This document shows, piece after piece, positions 58,101 through 64,000 of a DNA stretch of 64,000 nt. Within the stretch, counting starts at the first letter, position 1. Each line of letters begins with the position of its first letter. The DNA is from Glandiceps talaboti (Eukaryota; Hemichordata; Enteropneusta; Spengelidae). The notes under the pieces are model-generated. The model saw nothing but the letters and a program-made list of their open reading frames with translations, had not been told where the DNA came from and did no database searches. The stretch covers positions 17,668,092 through 17,732,091 of the forward strand of contig NC_135554.1 of NCBI RefSeq assembly GCF_964340395.1, in the 5' to 3' direction. The translations under genes were made by a program, and so were the position numbers.

Positions 58101-59095
58101 CTCTTCGTTGGTGTAAACACACATGTGTTTTTGTAATTTGTACTTCAAGCACTTGTTAAATGAGAATGTTAAAAGACACAATCTTTTGTCATTAGAAAAA
58201 TTTTGGATATTGCAAAGAGATATAGTCATATAACTTAAATCATGGATAATATTAATAAGTAATAAAATGTAAAATGAACAGAAAACCAGTGTGGACTTCT
58301 ATATATCTGACAATTTTACATGTTATACACAGAGTGAAGCTAGCATGTAAGTGGTGAATGATTTCATTTTATTTGATTCAGTTTTATTTTTTGTTGTTGA
58401 ATGAGACTGATTTTAGGGAGCGATCAGATTTTACGCTGACTTTTTGTTCACCCCACCCCTGCTGACAAATAAAAAAACACTGCCCCCCCCCCCACATCTG
58501 TTGACAAGAAATATTCTTGTTCTTTCTTGCAATATATAAAGCTCTTTAGGCAGGAACCCTATGAGAAGTATGATTGTCTGTTCATAGCTGTGCAAAATAT
58601 TCATGGTTTTAGTAACCAAAAGTTCTAGGATATCTCTTACATTGAGTGAACTATTATCATTATAGATTAATTCAGCTAATTATAAAGTACATTATTAGAA
58701 ATGAAATTAACATAATTGTAAACCTAGGGGTTTCAGTAAGTTTCAAAGTAGGGAGAGAACTTGAAAAAGTGTCGGGAGAAGTGCATGCTATGCCCATGCG
58801 TGCATGCTATACAAGTGGGAGGGGGTGTCCCCCTCCCATGGTAAGATCTTTTGAAAAATGAACACCTTTTGGAGGCCATTTAGAGCACCATTCATAAGTA
58901 AAACACAACTTAGTTATATCATAAAAGTATCACTAATTTTAGGGTTTCAAAAGTTTAAATCATTTCAAGTCATATTGACACAAATGATAATGAAAAAAAG
59001 ATCAAGTACAAAGTATAGTATAGTTTGTTTTATTTATTTACTTGCCCTATGTGGGCTTACCAAGTGAACATTTTGTTCAATACAAATACATCCAC
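58100..59095. other. No gene recognised
   Basis: AT-rich spacer with a C-run at about 58482-58493 and a short palindromic 'gtgtccccctcccatgg' patch near 58826. Nothing coding is supported. Confidence 0.5.
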
Positions 59096-59097
59096 TG

Positions 59098-62000
59098 GGC
59101 TTATAATAGTGTATGGTACTATACTATAAACTATACAAGACTATATACTATATACTATACTATGCTATATACTATATACTATATTATACTATACTATATA
59201 CTGTACTATACAATATACTGTACAATACTATACTATAATATTCTATACCTATACTATATTATATAGTATATAGTCTAGTATGGTAGTATAGTATAGTATA
59301 GTATAGTAGAGTATAGTAATGTATACTATATGGTATATAGTCGTGTAGTATAGTAGAGTATAGTATATGGTGTATAGTATAGTGTAGTATAGTATATGGT
59401 ATATAGCATAGTATAGTATAGTATCGTATATAGTCAAGTATAGTATATAGTATAATATAGTATATTATATAATATAGTATAGTATATGGTGTATAGCATG
59501 ATAGCATAGTATAATATAATATAGTATAGTGTGGTATAATATAGTAGAGTAGAGTATATGGAATATAGTATAGTGTAGTGTAGTGTAGTATTGTATAGTA
59601 TTAAATCAAGTATAGTATAGTATATCATATAGTATGGTATATAGTAAATTATAGTGTATAGTATAGTATAGTATATGGTATATAGTATAGTATACTCTAC
59701 TATATAGTATAGTATACTATATACCAGACTATACTATATACTGTACTATATAGTATACTATACTATATTATACTATACTATATAGTATACTATACTATAC
59801 TGCATGTATACACTAAACTATACTATACTATACTATACTGTACTATATACCAGACTATAATGCTATATTGCTATAATGCTATGTACTGTACTATATATTA
59901 AACTATACTATATACTATGTATTTTATTATGCTATATACTATGTACTATACTTTACTATTCTGCACTATACTATACTATATACTAGACTATGCTATATAC
60001 TGTACTATATACTATACTATATTATACTGTATACTATACTATACCATACTATACTATACTATACTATACTATTCTATACTACTAGTATACTATATACTAT
60101 ACTATATACCATACTACATAGTATAGTATACTATATACTGTACAATACTATACTATATTATTCGATACCTATACTATAATATATAGTACATATTATATAT
60201 AGTCTAGTATAGTACATTATATAGTATAATATATAGTATAGTATACACTGGTAGTATAGTATAGTACATAGTATAGTATAGTAGAGTATATGTTATTTTG
60301 TGTAGTATAGTATAGTACATAGTATAGTGTAGTATATATTATAATATAGTATATTATATAGTATAGAATAGTATAGTATAGTATAATATAGTAGAGTATA
60401 TAGTATAGTGTAGTGTAGTATAGTATAGCATAGTATATCATATAGTATGGTATATAGTAAAGTATAGTATATGGTATATAGTATAGCATATCATAGTATA
60501 GTATTGTATATTATAGTATATAATAGTATAGTATAGTATATTATGGTATAATATACTAGAGTATAGTAGAGTATGTGGAATATAGTATAGTGTAGTGTAG
60601 TATAGTATAGCATAGTATATCATATAGTATGGTATATAGTAAAGTATAGTATATGGTATATAGTATAGCATAGCATAGTATAGTATTGTATATTATAGTA
60701 TATAATAGTATAGTATAGTATAGTATATTATGGTATAATATACTAGAGTATAGTAGAGTATGTGGAATATAGTATAGTTTAGTGTATAGTATAGCATACT
60801 ATACCATACCGTACTATACTATATACTGTACAATACAATACTATAATATTATTCTATACCTATACTATCATATATAGTCTAGCATAGTATAGTATAGTAG
60901 AGTATAGTAGAGCATATGGTGTATAGTATTATAGCATAGCAAAGTATAGTATAGTCTAGTATAGTATAGTATAATATACTAGAGTATAGTAGAGTATATG
61001 GAATATAGTGTATAGTGTATATTATAGTGTAGTGTATAGTATAGCATACTATACCATACAGTACTATATAATATACTCTACTATATACAGTACAATAATA
61101 TACTATAATATTATTCTATACCTACACTATTGTATACAGTATAGAGTCTAGTATAGCATAGTATAGTATAGTATAGTATAGTGTAGTAGATTATAGTATA
61201 GTAGAATATATGGAATATAGTGTATAGTGTATATTATAGTGTAGTGTATAGTATAGCATACTATACCATACAGTACTGTATAATATACTCTACTATATAC
61301 TGTACAATAATATACTATAATATTATTCTATTCCTACACTATCGTATATAGAATAGAGTCTAGTATAATCTAGTATAGTCTAGTATAGTATAGTATAGTA
61401 TAGTGTAGTAGATTATAGTATAGTAGAGTATGTGGTATATAGTATAGTATACAGTCCAGTATATTGATGGCGCAAATCGAGAGATCTGATTGATCTAGGC
61501 ATCGAACTAGCGCGTCTAAACTGAGCGATAATGCACAGTTGGCACGTGTCCAAATTTTGATGTTCTCTCACTGTTCGTCTACGAACGTTATAGTCCGCGC
61601 AGGGATGGGGGCACAAATGAAACCAGAAAATGTTGCGTCATATCTTGTTTCCGACAGTTTCAATATACTGGTATAATATAATAGCGATAAACCACCCCTG
61701 GGAATGGTATACCACTCGGTTTTGACCAGTGAACGAAATATATTGAGTTCACTGCTCAAAACCGAGTAGTATACCATCCCCAGGGTGTGGTTTATTGCTT
61801 AAGTATACTATAGTATAATAGAGTATAGTAGAGTATATGGTATATGGTATAGTGTCGTGTAGTATAGTATAGTATAGTATGGTATAATATACTAGTATAT
61901 GGAATATAGTATAGTATAGTGTAGGTTATAGTATAGCATACTATAGCATACCTATACTATTGTATATAGTATATAGTCAAGCATAGTATCATATAAAATT

Positions 62001-64000
62001 AGTATAGTATAGTATAGTATAGTATAGTCAAGTATAGTATCGTATAAAATTAGTATAGTATAGTATAGTATAGTATAGTATAGTATAGGATAGTATATTC
62101 TAGTATAGTATAGTATGGTATAATATAGTAGTGTATAGTAGAGTATATTGAATATAGCATAGTGTAGTGTTGCATAGTATAGTATATAGGCAAGTGTAGT
62201 ATATAGTATAATATAGTATATTATATAGTAGAGTATATAGTATAGTATAGTGTATCGTATATATTATAGCATAGGATAGTATTGTATAGTATATGGTATA
62301 TTATACTATACTGTACTATATAGTAGACTATGATATATACTATACACTGTACTATATAGTATACTACACTATATTATACTATATTATATGCTATACTATA
62401 CTATATACTATAGTATACTATACTATACTATATATTATACTATATACTGTACTATATACTTGTGTTTACTATATACTATATACTATACTATATACTATAT
62501 ACTAGACTATTCTATACGATACTGTACTATATACTATACTATACTATACTATACTATACTATACTATACTATACTATACTATACTATACTATATACTAGA
62601 CTACACTATATACTATACTATGCTCTATACTATGTACCATACTATACACATGTACTATACTATACTAAACTATATACTGTACTATATAGTATACTATGCT
62701 ATATCATACTATACTATACTATACTCTACTATACTATACTATACTATACTTTACTATATACTATACTATACTATACTATATACTATACTATACTAGACTA
62801 TACTATATACTAGACTGTGCTATATACTATATATTGTACTATATACTATACTATACTATACTATATTATACTGTACTATACTATACCATACTATATAGTA
62901 TAGTATACAATACTATACTGTATTATACTATACTATACTAGACTATACTATATTCTGTACTATATATTATACTATACTATATTATACTATACTATGCTAT
63001 ATTATATTATGCTATGCTATACTATACTATATACTATACTATACTATACTAGACTACACTATATACTATATTATGCTATATACTATATGCTATACATTGT
63101 ACTATACTATACTATACTGTACTGTACTGTACTCTACTGTACTATACTATACTATACTATACTATATAGTATAGTATACAATACTGTACTATACTATATA
63201 CTAGACTATACTATATTCTGTACTATATATTATACTATACTATATTATACTATACTATGCTATACTATATTATGCTATACTATACTATACTAGACTATAC
63301 TATACTATATACTATACTAAACTATACTGTACTATATACTAGACTATGCTATATAAAATATTATGTACTATATACTATACTATACTATACTGTACTATGC
63401 TATACTATATTATATACTAGACTATGCTATATAATATATTATGTACTATATACTATACTATTCTGTACTGTACTGTACTCTACTGTACTATACTATATTA
63501 TACTGTACTATACTATACTATACTATATAGTATAGTATACAATACTGTATTATACTATATACTAGACTATACTATATTCTGTACTATATATTATACTATT
63601 CTATATTATACTATACTATGCTATACTATATTATGCTATGCTATACTATACTAGACTATACTATACTATATACTATACTATACTATACTGCACTATATAC
63701 TAGACTATGATATATAATATATTCTGTACTATATACTATACTATACTATACTATACTGTACTATGCTATACTATATTATATACTAGACTATGCTATATAA
63801 TATATTATGTACTATATACTATACTATTCTGTACTGTACTGTACTCTACTGTACTATACTATATTATACTGTACTATACTATACTATACTATATAGTATA
63901 GTATACAATACTGTATTATACTATATACTAGACTATACTATATTCTGTACTATATATTATACTATTCTATATTATACTATACTATGCTATACTATATTAT
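59098..64000. repeat. TATAC/TATAG pentanucleotide satellite, runs off right edge
   Basis: Nearly 5 kb of 5-base units with frequent TATATAC variants. Orientation changes several times: TATAC-type from 59100 to about 59250, TATAG-type to about 59700, TATAC to about 60110, mixed/TATAG to about 62290, then TATAC to the end. Larger period copies occur (for example 60420-60560 versus 60600-60760, and 63250-63600 versus 63620-63980). Tyr/Leu/Ile-rich frames over it are repeat translations. Confidence 0.96.
61445..61805. mobile_element. Unique island with MITE-like inverted repeat inside the TATAC satellite
   Basis: About 360 bases of normal-complexity sequence interrupt the satellite. Within it, 61685-61730 ('aaccacccctgggaatggta', 'accactcggttttga') is inverted at about 61752-61795 with around 90% identity. 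It looks like a fold-back transposon that landed in the array. Confidence 0.65.

Noticed and set aside
59042-63901. Tyr/Leu/Ile-rich proteins at the right end
   Set aside because: They are translations of the TATAC satellite in both orientations.

Overview
The window reads as chromosomal DNA of an invertebrate animal. It is AT-rich, its genes are split by GT-AG introns, and it carries very long tetranucleotide microsatellites, metazoan transposon relics and kilobase-scale satellite arrays. The species cannot be fixed from the sequence. The gene families fit a marine deuterostome or lophotrochozoan. All supported genes lie on the minus strand.

Region 1 (about 1-25 kb) is a tandem cluster of CD225/dispanin (IFITM-like) membrane protein genes. 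Three complete four-exon models can be assembled: gene A (9287 to 6205, 164 aa), gene B (17354 to 12364, 180 aa) and gene C (24634 to 21274, 118 aa). Gene A has a second intact last exon at 5885-5757. Two further copies of the ten-base 'MAE' first exon have no partner (2688-2697 and 24415-24424). The first belongs to a 4 kb segment duplicated at 8.6-12.5 kb and suggests another family member beyond the left edge. A and B have proline-rich, PPxY-bearing N-termini; C has a short one. Upstream of every first exon lies a GCATGC-centred palindrome (NRF-1-like). Four AGGTCA half-sites in DR4 spacing lie in an intron of C. A pogo/Tigger-like non-autonomous transposon sits beside gene B.

Region 2 (27.5-43.7 kb) is one large gene. 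Fifteen coding exons join with consistent phases into an open 2,116-residue protein: an N-terminal hydrophobic 2A-type ribosome-skipping sequence (SGDVELNPGP), a Ser/Thr-rich linker, a TIR domain, a helical region, two successive tyrosine-kinase-like domains whose catalytic motifs are both degraded, and a 763-residue low-complexity tail in one exon. I do not recognise this architecture. It is the most interesting object here, and I read it as a candidate innate-immune signalling scaffold made by 2A recoding. Its introns hold many microsatellites, some starting a few bases after a splice donor, and a 146-bp near-perfect palindrome between two (TA)n tracts.

Region 3 (43.7-64 kb) is gene-poor. 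It has a MITE with target-site duplication, a broken non-LTR reverse transcriptase (48.6-49.7 kb), a 6.6 kb array of a 169-bp satellite with an 845-bp higher-order repeat (49.7-56.3 kb), diverged non-coding repeats, and a TATAC/TATAG pentanucleotide satellite running off the right edge from 59.1 kb. A Penelope-like GIY-YIG fossil and a tRNA-like SINE lie just 3' of the large gene at 26.7-27.4 kb.

Two gene sets with plausible immune roles (IFITM-like effectors and a TIR/pseudokinase protein) are thus adjacent and co-oriented. Functional linkage is inference only.
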